A stretch of 64,000 bases of DNA from Aquanectria penicillioides (lineage: Eukaryota > Ascomycota > Sordariomycetes > Hypocreales > Nectriaceae), in assembly GCA_003415625.1 (NCBI GenBank), contig PYIU01000002.1, forward strand, positions 4,960,001 through 5,024,000, given 5' to 3'. Positions 45,400 through 57,535 of the stretch are shown here, in pieces. The notes under the pieces were generated by a model that was not told where the DNA came from, did no database searches, and was given only the letters and a program-made list of their open reading frames with translations. The translations under genes and the position numbers were made by a program. Numbering within the stretch: position 1 is the first letter of the stretch; the number at the start of each line of letters is the position of its first letter.

Positions 45400-46412
45400 T
45401 TAGCCTAGCAATCTCAAACCGTTCTTGGTCTTCTGGCCGGGCTTTGTCACTCCACCGCCACCGATGGGGCCCAAGTTAGGCTCGTAACTATTGCTTCCAC
45501 CACCGTGTCCGCTTCCGTTCTTTTTCTTGTTGTTCTTCCTGCCTCGGTCCTTATCCTTGACGTTGGTGGCCTTGATCTCGGTGTTGGCCTTGCGGACGAC
45601 AACCGGGTGGCTTTGAATGTACTTGCCATTCATCTCCTTGGCGGCTTGGAAGAAGTCGTCAGCGTCGCTGAAGCTGACAAAGCCGAAGCCCTTGGACTTG
45701 GAGGTGCGCTTGTCGCGGATGACGCGGGCCTTCTGGACGGATTTCCACCGTGTGAAGGCCTTGAGTAGGGATTCGTCGGTCGTTTCGCCGGCGAGGTTAC
45801 CCACAAAGAGGCGCAAGTGGGATGGATCCCACTCGAGGAGCGTATCATCGGTCCACTTCTTACCGCCACCCTCCCGAACAACAGTCTTCTTGCGGTCCGT
45901 GGTGGGCACTGCGGCAGGTAGAGGTTCGGGTTTCGGCGAGTCGATGCCGGGCTTGCCGTCTTTACCTTCCCTTGGCACGTAGGCGCTCTGCCATTGTGCG
46001 ATCTGGGCGGCCATTTCGGGGTCGTAGTCGCTGCCGCCAGTGCCAGGAAGTGGGAAGGGGTTTCGGATTTGCGGCGTGGCATAGCTCTGGGGCCCATAGC
46101 TTTGAGGGCCATAACTCTGGGGACCGTAGCTCTGGGGGCCGTAGTTCTGTGCCTGTTTTTGTTGTTGTGGTGCGTACGACGTCACTCCGCCGGGCGCGGC
46201 GCCGTTGGAGTAGGAGGGATAGGATGGGCCATACTGCGCGGCGGAGGCAGCTGGGTAGCTCGAGGACGCGGAGTAGGAAGAAGCGGGCGGCGCATTCGAG
46301 TACGAGGGCGCGGCAGGCTGGGCCGCGGAGGAGAAGGCAGGCTTGAAGCCAGATTTGGAGGCTGGGGGCCTCGCGGGAAGGTTGTTGATGCCTGGAGGGG
46401 GGGGTACGCCAT
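45400..46412 (-). CDS. RBM42-like RRM protein, apparent 1-nt frameshift near start
   Basis: RNA-binding protein with one C-terminal RRM: RNP2 LFVGNL, RNP1 KGFGFVSF, in the segment LRLFVGNLAGETTDESLLKAF...VVVRKA, followed by a Lys-rich tail and GGSNSYEPNLGPIGGGG. The N-terminal half is Pro/Ser/Tyr/Gln-rich with five-residue QSYGP repeats. The long frame has no in-frame ATG before its start. The ATG at 46412 begins MAYP, as in relatives, but is one base out of frame with the rest across the C8 run (46397-46404 on plus as G). Inserting one base there would give 337 residues. Either the run is one base short in this assembly or the gene is broken. An alternative, splicing onto CTCCAG at 46391-46396, leaves no ATG. 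Confidence 0.82.
46081..46149 (-). repeat. 15-bp coding repeat encoding QSYGP
   Basis: Four to five tandem 15-bp units inside the RBM42-like gene, coding for repeated Tyr-Gly-Pro-Gln-Ser. Units differ only by a few synonymous changes. Confidence 0.85.
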
Positions 46413-49400
46413 GATGAATAGAGCGACAAAACAAGATGGATGGTCTGCGGTTATGTCAAGAACGTACCTTGAGCCGAGTTGCTGCTCAAAGTTCCTCTTC
46501 TTTGTCTGCCTGCACACGTGTCACTGTTTCCTGTTGCGGTGACGTTGCGATGATGTTTGTTGATATCGTATCGCGGGAGCGAGCTTGTCGATGGAGGTTG
46601 GAAGGGTGACGCCGATGAAGATAGCCAGCCTCCCGCCACTCTTGGGCCTCAGCCTCGGCGAGCCGACAAAATTTTGGGCTCGGTGAGCATCTAGGTGAGG
46701 GTCACGTGCTCAAGGAACTTGGGTTGGCTTACTTCACCCCATGTCTGTCGCTCTGACCTTGGGACCTCATCTCATGGCGGGGTGAAGGGCAGCAAAAGTG
46801 AATTTTCCGATTTCCGATTGGAGTTGTTACATTGAAGCGCAGACTTGATTGCACGCCATTGAAACCGCCCATGTTTCCCGAATCAAGGAGAATGTAGAAC
46901 AACTTCGTACATACCCGTGACTACGTGGTCCTCCGCCCATTTCTTCTTGCGTCAACTTCCGTGAACAGACCAGTTGAAGCTTGGGTGTTATGCCAAGCTA
47001 GGAAATCTTTTTGTATTGGTCAATGTGTTTTGAATTCATATAGCAACTTTTTTTTCTTTCAAGGAGCGAAAAAAGAGGGAAAGCATGTGAATCTCGCCCA
47101 AGAAAAAAAAACCCCGATTACTCAGGGTGCGTGAAAAATGTGATGCTTTCGTATCGTACTCCCTCGGAGAAACATGACGGGGCTCAAGTTTGCGGCAAGC
47201 GGTGCCATATCAACGCTGGCCCCATGCCTATGCCCTGGAAGCGCTCCATTCTTGGATGGCAGATTGGCTCGTGGGGTCGATCCGAAATGGACGATAGTCG
47301 GATTTTATTTTAAATCAGGGACGGTGTGTATACATCTCACCGGGGAGGAGAATACTGGGGAGAAATGGCCTCAATATGAAAACTCCGTCATGAGTAACGT
47401 CCGCATCGAGGCCGATGAGCGTAGTGTCGGCCGCGGACATTAACATTGGGGGTGGGGGCCTTTAGGATGCGCCCTGGACTCAGATCTCCGAGATGGGCAG
47501 GTTTTGGAGCTCAGCAACAAGCGGAGATGTTGAGCAGAGACAAAAGCCCCCCAAAAAAAGCGATTGGCCATGGGGTAAAGAAAGGTCAGCCCCCTCACCT
47601 CGCTGGTGGTGGGCTTCGATCATCGGCTAATTGGTAATTGGGGCCGTTGCTCGGTCTAGGTCTGGAGCGCAGTCAAGGTGGGAGGTCCCTATCATGTCGT
47701 CGTCCCTGCATCTCACTCGCCTTCCTCATTCTGAATGTTGATTTCAGCGTGCTTGGTGCTGCTTCATCCAGCTTGGCCCAGTTTTTAGTCTCGCCTCGTC
47801 CTACTCAGCGAGCGACTTCGGACGTTAAGGCTGGGATGCATGAACTCGGCGCCCTCGCCGCCACCGCCGTGTCATTGTCCGGATTTAATTCCGGTGGAGC
47901 ACCACGAGCCTGCCTGTGCCCTCCTTCAACCCCTCCCCCTCCCGAGGGGTCAATCAAGCAGAAGAGCCTGAAGACCGTTTGCCGCAATTGATGCGTCCCA
48001 CTACAAGCCATACCTGTGCTTTACCACGTTGTTGGGCTGGGCGAAGTGTGGCGGTTTTTGTTGCTCTGCGGCCTTTTCTGGCCCCTCCTCCCCCCGACGG
48101 CCCCTCTTCTCTCGGACGTCTCGGTTCGGATTCGCGCGTCTTGCTCAGCGCCCAGCCCGCCTAGAGCTAAAGGGGCGCGTTGGGGCTCGGTTTGCTGTCC
48201 GACGGGGGGCTCGATTGGCACGGTAGTGGCAAGACCGCCGCGGAGTCGCCATTGAGAGGGCCCCAATAGTCTCACGGGATTCCGTGGGGACGGCGACGGC
48301 GACGGCGACAGGATCCCAACAGGGTAAACCACGGCGTCTCTTGGGGACCAAGAGGGACCGAGGGCATACGTACGTAGTCGGTGGGATTTCAATGGCTACA
48401 CTGGGGGAGTCCTTGGTGTGGTGCTTGATGGAAGCCGTGTGGGCAATCTTCCCGCCCCTCCAAGCCAGTCGTAACCACCGCTTGCTTCCATGCGAGGTAT
48501 GAGACGCAGGAGGAATGGTTGGCGGGATGCTCGGGGGCTGGGTTGGGTTTGGTGGACTCGATGTTTTTTTCTTTGTTTTTTTCCTTTTCTCACTCTGGTA
48601 GGTATCACACTCTGCTTCTCCTGGAAACAGGAACCGTGCCACGCCGGAGGTTCGGGTGGATGTCCAAGGGACTTAAAGATGGGGGTCGGATCGATACATC
48701 AATATTACATATCAAGCGAAACATGGCGGCAATGCGCCAGAGGCGCCCGCCAACCGTCTCTAACGAGGTGTGTTTTGCCTGAGTCACGGCACGACCCCGG
48801 AGTACGCAAGTCCGCGATCCGGAGATGTTCAAAGAGGGGAGGGGAGCAAAATCCGTCGCATAAGTCTGTGATCCAATAGGGTTGTATGGGGCCTGGAACT
48901 CGGTCCGTGGCTGCTTCGACACCTGGTGCGTAGTAGCCTCGTCTCGTCCTGCACTAGGGCGGCGAGAGGGGCATGAGCTGTAGTGGTGATGATGAGATTG
49001 ATGCGACAGACCATGTCGACAAGGGATAGACCTACTTCCCGCGGGAGTAATGGGATGCGCCTGCGTAAGGTAGGTACCTACCTAGGTACCCAGCTTCGTG
49101 GCACAGGCGGTACCTGTTGAGATACCTCACTTACAGATATCCAACTTACAGAATGCCCAACCAGCGCCAAAGGCACCGAGCTATCTACCTACTACGTACG
49201 TATCCCATCATCATTTCAAACCGATGACAGAAGACGGCATCAGCAACATACAGCGCTGTGCTCGGCGAGGTAGGGAAACGGAAGATGAGACAACAAGCAA
49301 CAAGCAACAAGCAGCAAGCAACCCCCACCGTTTGTAAGCATCAAGGCAAACCCCCATGTTGGAGGTTGTTAGCCCCGTTGGTTGGGGTCAGAGGAGCCGT

Positions 49401-49991
49401 GTCAAAAAAAGGTAAATGTGCTATGTAAGAGCACCACCTTTTGGTTGTCGGCGCAGTGATGACGATAGGTGCCACTCTGAAAGTGCTAGCGGGCAGTGGG
49501 CGCCCCGCCAATCAGTGCGGGTACCCGCTTTTCTTGGCGCGAGCCCGGTCAAACCAAAGCAGTTCCGTCGCTCATTTGCAGGTGAGGAAACCTGGACGGC
49601 CGTGACAGCATGGATGAGGTACGAAGAAAGTACCCGTACTCCGCCCGTACGCCGCAAGCCTCCCTCGCTGTGGTCTCCCTCATGCTCGCCGTGCCCAGTG
49701 GCCTGTACGTACTCTGGCGCAGGCGGGTAGGGGTCAGGTCAGGTCTGGTCGCCGTGTCCGTAGCAGCATGTCCGTCCCGTCGCCTGGTTGAGGGCTCCCT
49801 CGCCGCTCTTACCTCGAATCTGCTCCTGCTCCTGCTCCTGCCCTTCCCCGGGACTTGATATTTCTCTCGTGAATCCTCTCCTCTTCTCCTCCTTTCTTTC
49901 CTCTCTTCTTTTTTTTTCTCTTCCTCCTCAGACCTCTCATCACCTTTACTCACCTTAACTACTTTCGCGCTCATACCAAACATCATTCATC
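46413..49991. other. Gene-less 3.6-kb stretch
   Basis: Between the RBM42-like start and gnd1, so it holds both promoters in a divergent arrangement. Many overlapping short ORFs, none recognisable. TAGGTACCTACC-type motifs at 49069-49095. Pyrimidine-rich leader with T runs at about 49860-49985 just before the gnd1 ATG. Confidence 0.5.
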
Positions 49992-52040
49992 ATGTCTGGC
50001 CCCGTGTAAGTCCTCCCGTCCACATCCCTCTCCAAAGAGCTGTCGTCGCCCCTCCTCGTCCCTCGTCATGACCTTTACCCCACCACCCCGCCCCAGAGTT
50101 TGTTGCTTGCTGCTCTGCTGGCCATGCCTCAATTCACGCACGCTGAGAGCTGCAAATCGTGAGAAATCCTCGCGGTGAGCTTGTCACGTCTGCCGTTGCC
50201 GACCGTGCCGAATGAAAAAAAAAATACATGTATAAAAAATCAGAAACCCCCTCCTCCATGTGAACGCGGCTCACGGTCTCGAGGCAGCGCCCGCCTTGCC
50301 AATATCAAGCTGGGCGGCGCCCTACACCCCACTACCACCTCTCCCTCGCCCTCTGATGCGCTCCAAGACGCAAATCATGCTGACTCTGTGCCAAGTGCGG
50401 ATCTGGGCCTCATCGGCCTTGCTGTCATGTAAGTCAAATCCCATGCTCCCAGGCGCTTCTGTGCCCTGGTGTGCTAACAGCTCTCATAGGGGACAGAACC
50501 TCATTCTGAACATGGCCGACCACGGTTTCACCATTTGCGCCTTCAACCGAACCGTCTCCAAGGTCGACCGATTCCTCGAGAACGAGGCCAAGGGCAAGTC
50601 TGTTGTCGGTGCCCAGTCCGTTGAGGAGTTCGTCAGCAAGCTCAAGTCTCCCCGTCGTGTCATGCTCCTCGTCCAGGCTGGCGCTGCTGTCGATGACTGG
50701 ATTGAGAAGCTCCTGCCTCTTCTTGACGCTGGTGACATCATCATTGACGGTGGTAACTCTCACTTCCCTGACTCCAACCGCCGCACCCAGTACCTCGCCA
50801 GCAAGAACATCCGATTCGTTGGCTCCGGTGTCTCTGGTGGTGAGGATGGTGCTCGATACGGCCCTTCCCTGATGCCCGGTGGCAACGAGGAGGCTTGGCC
50901 CCATATCAAGGACATCTTCCAGAGCATTTCTGCCAAGAGCGACGGCGAGGCTTGCTGCGACTGGGTCGGCGACGAGGGTGCTGGTCACTACGTCAAGATG
51001 GTCCACAACGGTATTGAGTATGGTGACATGCAGCTGATCACTGAGGTATGCCACGATACTCGAAAACTCCCTTCTGCTCGCATATCTGACCGTTTTGACT
51101 TCTTAGGCCTACGACATCATGAAGCGTGGCCTCGGCCTCTCCAACAAGGAGATTGGTGACGTTTTCACCAAGTGGAACAAGGGTGTCCTGGACTCCTTCC
51201 TGATCGAGATCACCCGCGACATCATGTACTACACCGATGAGGATGGTTCCGCCCTCGTTGAGAAGATCCTCGACAAGGCCGGCCAGAAGGGTACTGGCAA
51301 GTGGACTGCCATCAACTCCCTGGACCTTGGTCAGCCTGTGACCCTCATCGCCGAGGCTGTCCTCGCCCGATGCCTGTCTGCTATCAAGGACGAGCGTGTC
51401 ACTGCTTCCAGCAAGCTCCAGTTTGTCAGCCGTGGCCCCAGCAAGTTCGAGGGCGACAAGGAGCAGTTCCTCGAGGATCTCGAGCAGGCCCTCTACGCCT
51501 CCAAGATTATCTCCTACGCCCAGGGCTTCATGCTCATGGCTGAGGTAAGAAACAACTCCGCGCATTCGCTGCGTCCCGTGTGCTAACCAATTCTTCTAGG
51601 CCGCCAAGGAGTACAAGTGGAAGCTCAACAAGCCCTCCATCGCCCTCATGTGGCGTGGTGGCTGCATCATCCGATCCGTCTTCCTCAAGGACATCACCGC
51701 CGCCTACCGCGCCGATGACAACCTCCAGAACCTCCTGTTCAACGACTTCTTCAACAAGGCTATCCACACCGCCCAGCCTGGCTGGCGAAACGTTGTCTCG
51801 CAGGCCGCCCTTCTGGGTATCCCAACTCCTGCCTTCTCCACTGCTCTGTCTTGGTTCGACGGCTACCGCACCAAGGACCTCCCTGCCAACCTTCTCCAGG
51901 CTCAGCGTGACTACTTCGGTGCCCACACCTTCCGCGTCAAGCCTGAGTATGCCTCCGAGAAGTACCCCGAGGGCCAGGACATTCACGTCAACTGGACCGG
52001 CCGTGGTGGTAACGTCTCTGCCTCTACCTACCAGGCATAA
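49992..52040 (+). CDS. gnd1: 6-Phosphogluconate dehydrogenase, decarboxylating
   Basis: Third enzyme of the oxidative pentose-phosphate pathway: 6-phosphogluconate to ribulose 5-phosphate, making NADPH; cytosolic. Exons 49992-50005, 50396-50428, 50490-51045, 51107-51544 and 51600-52040 give 493 residues. Visible: [17 protein letters not shown] (dinucleotide-binding start, assembled from three exons), [45 protein letters not shown], and [15 protein letters not shown] with the catalytic Lys. The C-terminal [14 protein letters not shown] segment is here [14 protein letters not shown]. Exons 1 and 2 are tiny (14 and 33 nt), and intron 1 is long (390 nt) and ends CCAAG, not YAG. Codon use is strongly C-ending, as for a highly expressed gene. 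Confidence 0.96.
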
Positions 52041-52764
52041 CGGGATGGTGAGTGAAGGACTTTGGGTTGAAAGTAAATACGCTAGAGCAATCGGTGCCTG
52101 GTAACTGCGTAGTGCCGTGAGGCTTTTGAATAGGTACGCAGGGGATACTGGCGCTGCACCGGGTAATGGGCTGGGATGAATTGGGTTTAGAATGCTCAGG
52201 AGGATGAATTTGAGGTCCTGCAGCTTATTCGTAAAACACGAAAATTGAAATTCATGATGACTAAAAAACATGAAAAAAAGTGTTAATCCTGGCGCACTGT
52301 AGTGAAAAGTGATAATTATAGCTTTGGAAGGCCGGCACGATGTCTCACAAGAGAGACTTTTGGGCAGGCCATTATTCATGTGATGAATTGTATTTGACGG
52401 TTCCATTCATCTTCTCGATCTGTGCATTCATACATCGCTTGAGGTTGGAAGCTCCGGCGAGGCTCCGAACGGGTCGCGAAAATAAGGCCCACTTTTCGGC
52501 GCCACCATCATCCGTACCTATTGGCTAGGCACACGCAGCCTTGTCGCGAGAAGTTTGGAGCCGCGCAAGGACATTGTCGCTCGCTCTCTCAACTACATCC
52601 CATCTCTCGGTGCGCCGCCTCATCCCATCGCCCTCGTCCGGCCCCTCGCAAAGTCGCTACTCGATAATCAAGGTCCTTCAGCTGCGAGCGACTTTCCGAA
52701 GGCGTCAATCGCCACTCCTGACCTGTGGACACGCTGTCCCCCATCGATCGCGACCACCTTCACC
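52041..52764. other. Intergenic region gnd1-ssr4
   Basis: gnd1 3' region (AT-richer to about 52350), then the ssr4 promoter and leader. No gene. Confidence 0.5.
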
Positions 52765-55045
52765 ATGGCTCAACCTGATCCCAGTCAGGGCGTCCCCCAG
52801 GACCTCGTATGTTCACCCGCGCGTCGGTCACCATTGCGATTCGATGCTGACAGTCTTCTAGATGCCTCATGTCCACCTCATTTCGTCGTTTCGATACCCG
52901 GTGATGCCCCGTCTCGACCTGAATGAGGTTGCCAAGTGGCTCATGAGCGCTCCCCAAGTCGCGCGCGACCGAGCTCCCTTCTTCTGGACATACCTCGACA
53001 AGCCCACCGATGGCACGATCTTGCTTACTTGGCAGCCTCTTCAACGTCTCGGCACGAACTGCGCCACCGACGGCTTCGTGTGGGCCCCCCTGAGCAGATC
53101 TACAAGCACGATCTGGGCAATGGTTTGGTAGGTTCAAGAGCTTTGCTCAAGCTGACAAAGTTCGCTGACAGCACGTCAGATGCTGGAAATTTACTACCAG
53201 AAGGCCGGTTACATTCCTGGCGAGCAGTATGCCCTTCACGCACGACGCCGATTCCGACTAGTCCCCGTCCCCGGCCATCCCAACCCTCCTCAGCCAGACG
53301 TCAGCCTCTTCATCGTGCATTACGGTCCTTCTGAGCCCAACGACCGGGTCCCCGTCTCCATGATCCCCTATGACGAACGAGTCAACAGCATCATGCAGCA
53401 GCGGCATTTCCTGCAGAGGGCTGGTCAGATCCGTCGCAAGGAGTTCATGCTGTCAGATCGGGTCAACTGGCCCACGCTGCCAGACCCCACCCGCCAGCAG
53501 GTTGCACCGCAAATGGTTCCTCGGGGTGTGCCTCAGCAGATGGCATATCCTGCCCAGGCTTCTCAGGGTCCTCCGACCAAGCGCGCGCGCCATGCCGCAA
53601 ACCAGACACAGCAAGCCGCCGTTCCGGGTATGCCCCAGCTGGATGCTGCTTTCGATGACGACGAGGACGTTTCGCGAGGAGACATGTTTGATCATCTTAC
53701 TCCCAGGGAGATCTCCTTGAGTCGATACCAGCAGAACCACGAATGGATGGAGGAGATTCTGTCATCTCCTTACAGAATAAGCCAAATCACCCCCGCGGAC
53801 CTCGGACTGGGCTTCAAGGGCGAGTTGGCATCGCTCACAGAAGGCATTTTCCCTGCGCAGGCTGGTGATGTCTCCACCTCGGTGCCCGAAAAGCCTTACA
53901 TCGGCCGTCTCGATGCTGGCCAAGCAGACGAATTCCGCAAACGTGTCAACGCGCACATTGAGTCTACCAAGGCCGAGATTGAGAAGATGCAGGCTGCCCA
54001 CGCCGAGGCCCTTGCTAAGTTCAAAGAGAGCTCAATCTTCAATGTCAAGGAGAAGGAGCTCCGAAGCGTGGTCGAAGGTACTGGCCCCGAGGTATGGAGA
54101 ATCGAGGGCAGAGTGGAGTCTCACGACGAAGACGTCAAACCCCGTTCCTTCACCAAGAAGTCCATTGACGAGATTGTTGCCGAGATCGAGACCGCCGCTG
54201 GTGAAAAAGTCGAGGCCAAATCGACGGTGTCGCGGATCCAAGAAGGCGGCTTTCAGGCTCCAGCTCCCGAGCCGGCTCCGGCCCCAGCTGTGCAACTTTC
54301 GCGGCAGCCTTCCCAGTCCGGGTCTCAGAACAGCGGCGTCATGATTGGAGAGTCCGATGTTGACATGGGAGGCACCGCGGCTGGACTGCTAGACCAAATG
54401 GGCACGGGTATTTCAGCCACTTCTACTCCCGTAAACAACTTCCCTACGCCCCAGCCTCAGCTATCAGCCGCTCACTCTGGCGCGGCTACTCCATCCAACG
54501 CCAACGTCCCATCACCCGCTCCTCCACAGCCCAGTGCCCAGCAAGCGTCCGGCAGTGACGATGTGGCTATGGGCGGCACAGACGAGCCTACCAAGGAGTC
54601 GACGACGGCACCCGACCAAGGCACCGGTAGCGGCGATTGGGTCATGGTCCCCAAGGGCGGATCTACCCCTGACCCCAACGCCCCTGCGGCTACAGCTGCG
54701 GCTGGATCAACAACGAGTGCTGCAACCGCCCCCATGACAGACGACAGCGATCCAAGCAAGCAAGCTGCCGCATCCGCCAAGCCGCCGTCTGCTGCCGCAA
54801 CGCCAGCCGTTACGGACGGTGGCTCCGTGTCGTTTGACCAAAACGACTTTAGTTCTCTCGGTGATCTCGACACCGCCGGGGATGCCCTTGCCAGCTTCGA
54901 CGGCCCAACCCTGGATGGATCTGCAGGTGAGCTCGGCGAAGGCTTGGATCTCAACATGGACATGGAAGACTCCGCGTTTGGCGATGCTTTCCACGGTGTT
55001 GAGTCCACGGGTACTCCCGCGGAGGGGCAGGGGCAGGACATGTAG
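52765..55045 (+). CDS. ssr4: Ssr4 (DUF1750), SWI/SNF-RSC subunit, apparent 1-nt frameshift
   Basis: Subunit of SWI/SNF and RSC chromatin remodellers in S. pombe-type fungi. Exons 52765-52806, 52862-53127 and 53180-55045. The N-terminal domain reads HVHLISSFRYPVMPRLDLNEVAKWL, then a segment ending TDGFVWAP, then PEQIYKHDLGNGL in another frame, then MLEIYYQKAGYIPGEQYALH and LFIVHYGPSEPNDRVP. The shift lies at the C6 run 53085-53090; one extra C would keep the frame and give 724 residues. Without it exon 2 hits a stop just past 53127. Downstream exon 3 is intact for 621 codons, with a coiled segment (VNAHIESTKAEIEKMQAAHAEALAKFKE) and a disordered Pro/Ala/Ser-rich acidic tail. Probably a base lost in sequencing; a real lesion cannot be excluded. 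Confidence 0.85.
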
Positions 55046-55895
55046 GACTTGTCGTGATCCTTGGCGACACGCCGCAATGTCAGTAATGGGAGGAGTAGGA
55101 GCATTAAGGGCACGAATCAATCAAGCTCCGGTAACAGGGAGAGATTGGTCGTCGTAACTGGTGGTGCAGAATGGTTAGAGACGGGGTGGTCTTGGGTGAT
55201 ATTGAAACGATGGAGAATGGCGCGGTGTGTCAAAACAGGAGTTCGGATTTGGACTCCTGACACGGTTGTGTTTTCTTGCTATTTGTACGAGTCCTTCTTC
55301 CGAACGCTGAAGCAACTAGTTTTTCTGTAGAATAGGGGCCGGGGAAATTTGAACAAAGGGTTCTCTTGTCTAGGTCTTGTGAACGACTGGGTGAGATACC
55401 GAGCTGATGTTGTGCACTCCTAGTGATCTAGGTGTACTCGACACTTCAGATGGTTTTGACTTGTGGTATCTGACTCCTCCAAAGCTTACAAACAGGTTCA
55501 GGCGCAACTTAATAAGTCAGGTGTCCTTTTATCACTAGGCGTCAAGGTTGATGGTTATGCTAAATCGACTATGCTTATGAAACTAAACTCGGAAATGATA
55601 TTATTCAGACAGCTCGTTGGAAACATATTTGAAAAACAGATGTTCAAAATCCGCTGTGAGTCAAAGTCAGTTTTGCGTCGTCTTGGGAACAGCAGAATAG
55701 TTTTCTAGCAGTATGTATCACTGCAGTTTTCATTAAAGGCTATTAAGCGATTGTGTCTAACGGAAATACAGTGTCTAAGTACTGTGATGTATCGGTAATA
55801 ATGAGAGGATGTCTAGAAATGAGAGATGCCGGGACAATGCAATGGAAATACGCAAAGGAAAAGATGAAGAAAAGAAATTGCAATGAATGTGGTAA
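55046..55895. other. Convergent 3' region, ssr4 / chitinase
   Basis: 850 bp; AT-rich from about 55330. A short ORF at 55463-55708 lacks an ATG at its quoted start and any similarity. Confidence 0.5.
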
Positions 55896-57367
55896 TTAGG
55901 GCATTCCAGCTTTGATGTTGGCATACATGCTCTTGGGGTAAGACAGCATGTTATTGGTAGTATCGAGTGGACCCAACGTCTTAGCAACGGCATTGACGAT
56001 GCTTTGGTCGCCGGTTTTGTCGCCGCTCGCCTCCCAGTACATGGCACCACCGAGTTTGGAGTTCTTGATGTAGTTTGCCTTGAGGTTGGCCGAGGCAACG
56101 TTGTCGTAGCTGACAAACTCCTTCTTTGTAGAATCATAGGACCAGGCAGAGACGGCTCCAGTGTCCAATTTCTCGACGGCTCCGGGGCGAGGGAGGTTCT
56201 TGTACGTGTAGATGCCATTCTCGAAGGTGCCGCCTCCGACGCCGGTGAAGGTCTGGCCGGGCCCGCCAGTATTGGCAAAGGATCGGCCGTACAGAGGCAT
56301 TCCCACGATGATCTTGCTGGCGGAAACGCCCTTCTTGATGTAGTCGTTGACGGCGAGGTTGGTCTGGAACGGAGTGGCCTTGGGGTACGTGGTGGACAGA
56401 TATAGGTTAGACTGGAATCCCGCAAGGGTGTCCCAGGATCCGGAGTAGTCGTAGGCCATCAGGTGCCAGGCATCGACGTACTGGTTCATTCCGACGATGT
56501 TCATCGTGTTGTAATAAGATGCTGCGGCGGACGTGGCGACGGTGATCATGAAACGGTAGTTGAGCTTGTTGCTGGATGAGTACGCGTTCAACGCGGAGCG
56601 GACCTCCTTCAGGAGCAGCACATAGTCGTTGGCCTCGGCAGTGTTCTTGGGGTATTCCCAGTCGATATCGATGCCGTCGAATCCCCAGTCGGCGAGCAGT
56701 TTGACGGCTGAGGAGGCAAACTGCTTGCGCTTGGTGCTGTCGGCGGCGACAGGAGCGAACTTGTACGAGTATGTCCAGCCGCCAATGGACAGGAGCGTCT
56801 TCAACTGGCGGTTCTTCTTCTTGAGAATGTACAGTTGCTTGACGCAGCCATAGGCGTTGGTTCCTTGCTCGTTCCAAGAATCAGTAGAGTAGTGCTTCTC
56901 GAGGTCGGAGTATGTGTCCGAGGATTTCCTGGTCACCTTGTTCAGCAGCAATGGGCATTCAGAATCCCAATACACTTACACAGTTCCGTCGCTTCCGATA
57001 TCAAGGAAAGCATAGAGCAAATGAGTGACTTGGTTGGCAGGGAGCTGCTGAGGCTGGTAGTTGGCGCCGTAGATACCCCTATAATGTCGTCAGCACTGCG
57101 CTCCTCACGCGACAAATCAAATACCTATACCTACCAGTTGGTGAAGTAAAGAACGTTTCGTTTTCCGTTTGGAGAATAAGCGGATGTGGAAGAATCCGTG
57201 ACTGGTTGAGACGTCTGGCTCACGGTCGTGGTAGTCTTAGCGGCAGCGGTTGCGGCAACCGTCGTGCTGGATTGGACACAGCGGCGTTGATTCGTTGGGT
57301 CCAGCCCAGGAGCAGCAAGAACAAGTTGTGCCAGCAAGGGCAAAGTAGTAAAAAGATGTCGAAGCAT
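55896..57367 (-). CDS. Secreted GH18 endochitinase
   Basis: Hydrolyses chitin with retention, for wall remodelling or attack on fungal or arthropod chitin. Exons 57367-57135, 57078-56980 and 56928-55896 give 454 residues. N-terminal signal peptide (MLRHLFTTLPLLAQLVLAAPG), a Thr/Ser-rich linker of about 50 residues, then the TIM barrel: YFTNWGIYGANYQP, HLLYAFLDIGSDG, SIGGWTYS, catalytic DGIDIDWEYP (D195, D198, D200, E202), MAYDYSGSWD, GMPLYGRSF, and GGAMYWEASGDK. No chitin-binding module at the C terminus. It is of the Trichoderma Ech42 / Metarhizium Chit1 kind (subgroup A), but with a longer linker; I cannot name the exact orthologue. Intron 2 contains an in-frame stop, so splicing is essential. 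A (CT)20 run lies 125 bp upstream of the ATG. Confidence 0.93.
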
Positions 57368-57489
57368 AGCTGTAAGTGATACTAGAGAGTGTGTTGAAGA
57401 AAGGATGCCCGGATGAGGAGTTGATCGAGGGAAGCGGCGCGTCAAAGCCTTTTATCAACGACTATAGATGTATTTTCGGTCCGGAGGTT

Positions 57490-57535
<46 letters not shown>

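Noticed and set aside
50434..51054. 206-codon ORF antisense to gnd1
   Set aside because: Typical antisense shadow of a C-ending-codon gene; the sense strand is clearly 6PGDH.
55463..55708. 81-codon plus-strand ORF after ssr4
   Set aside because: No ATG at its start, AT-rich flank, no family resemblance.
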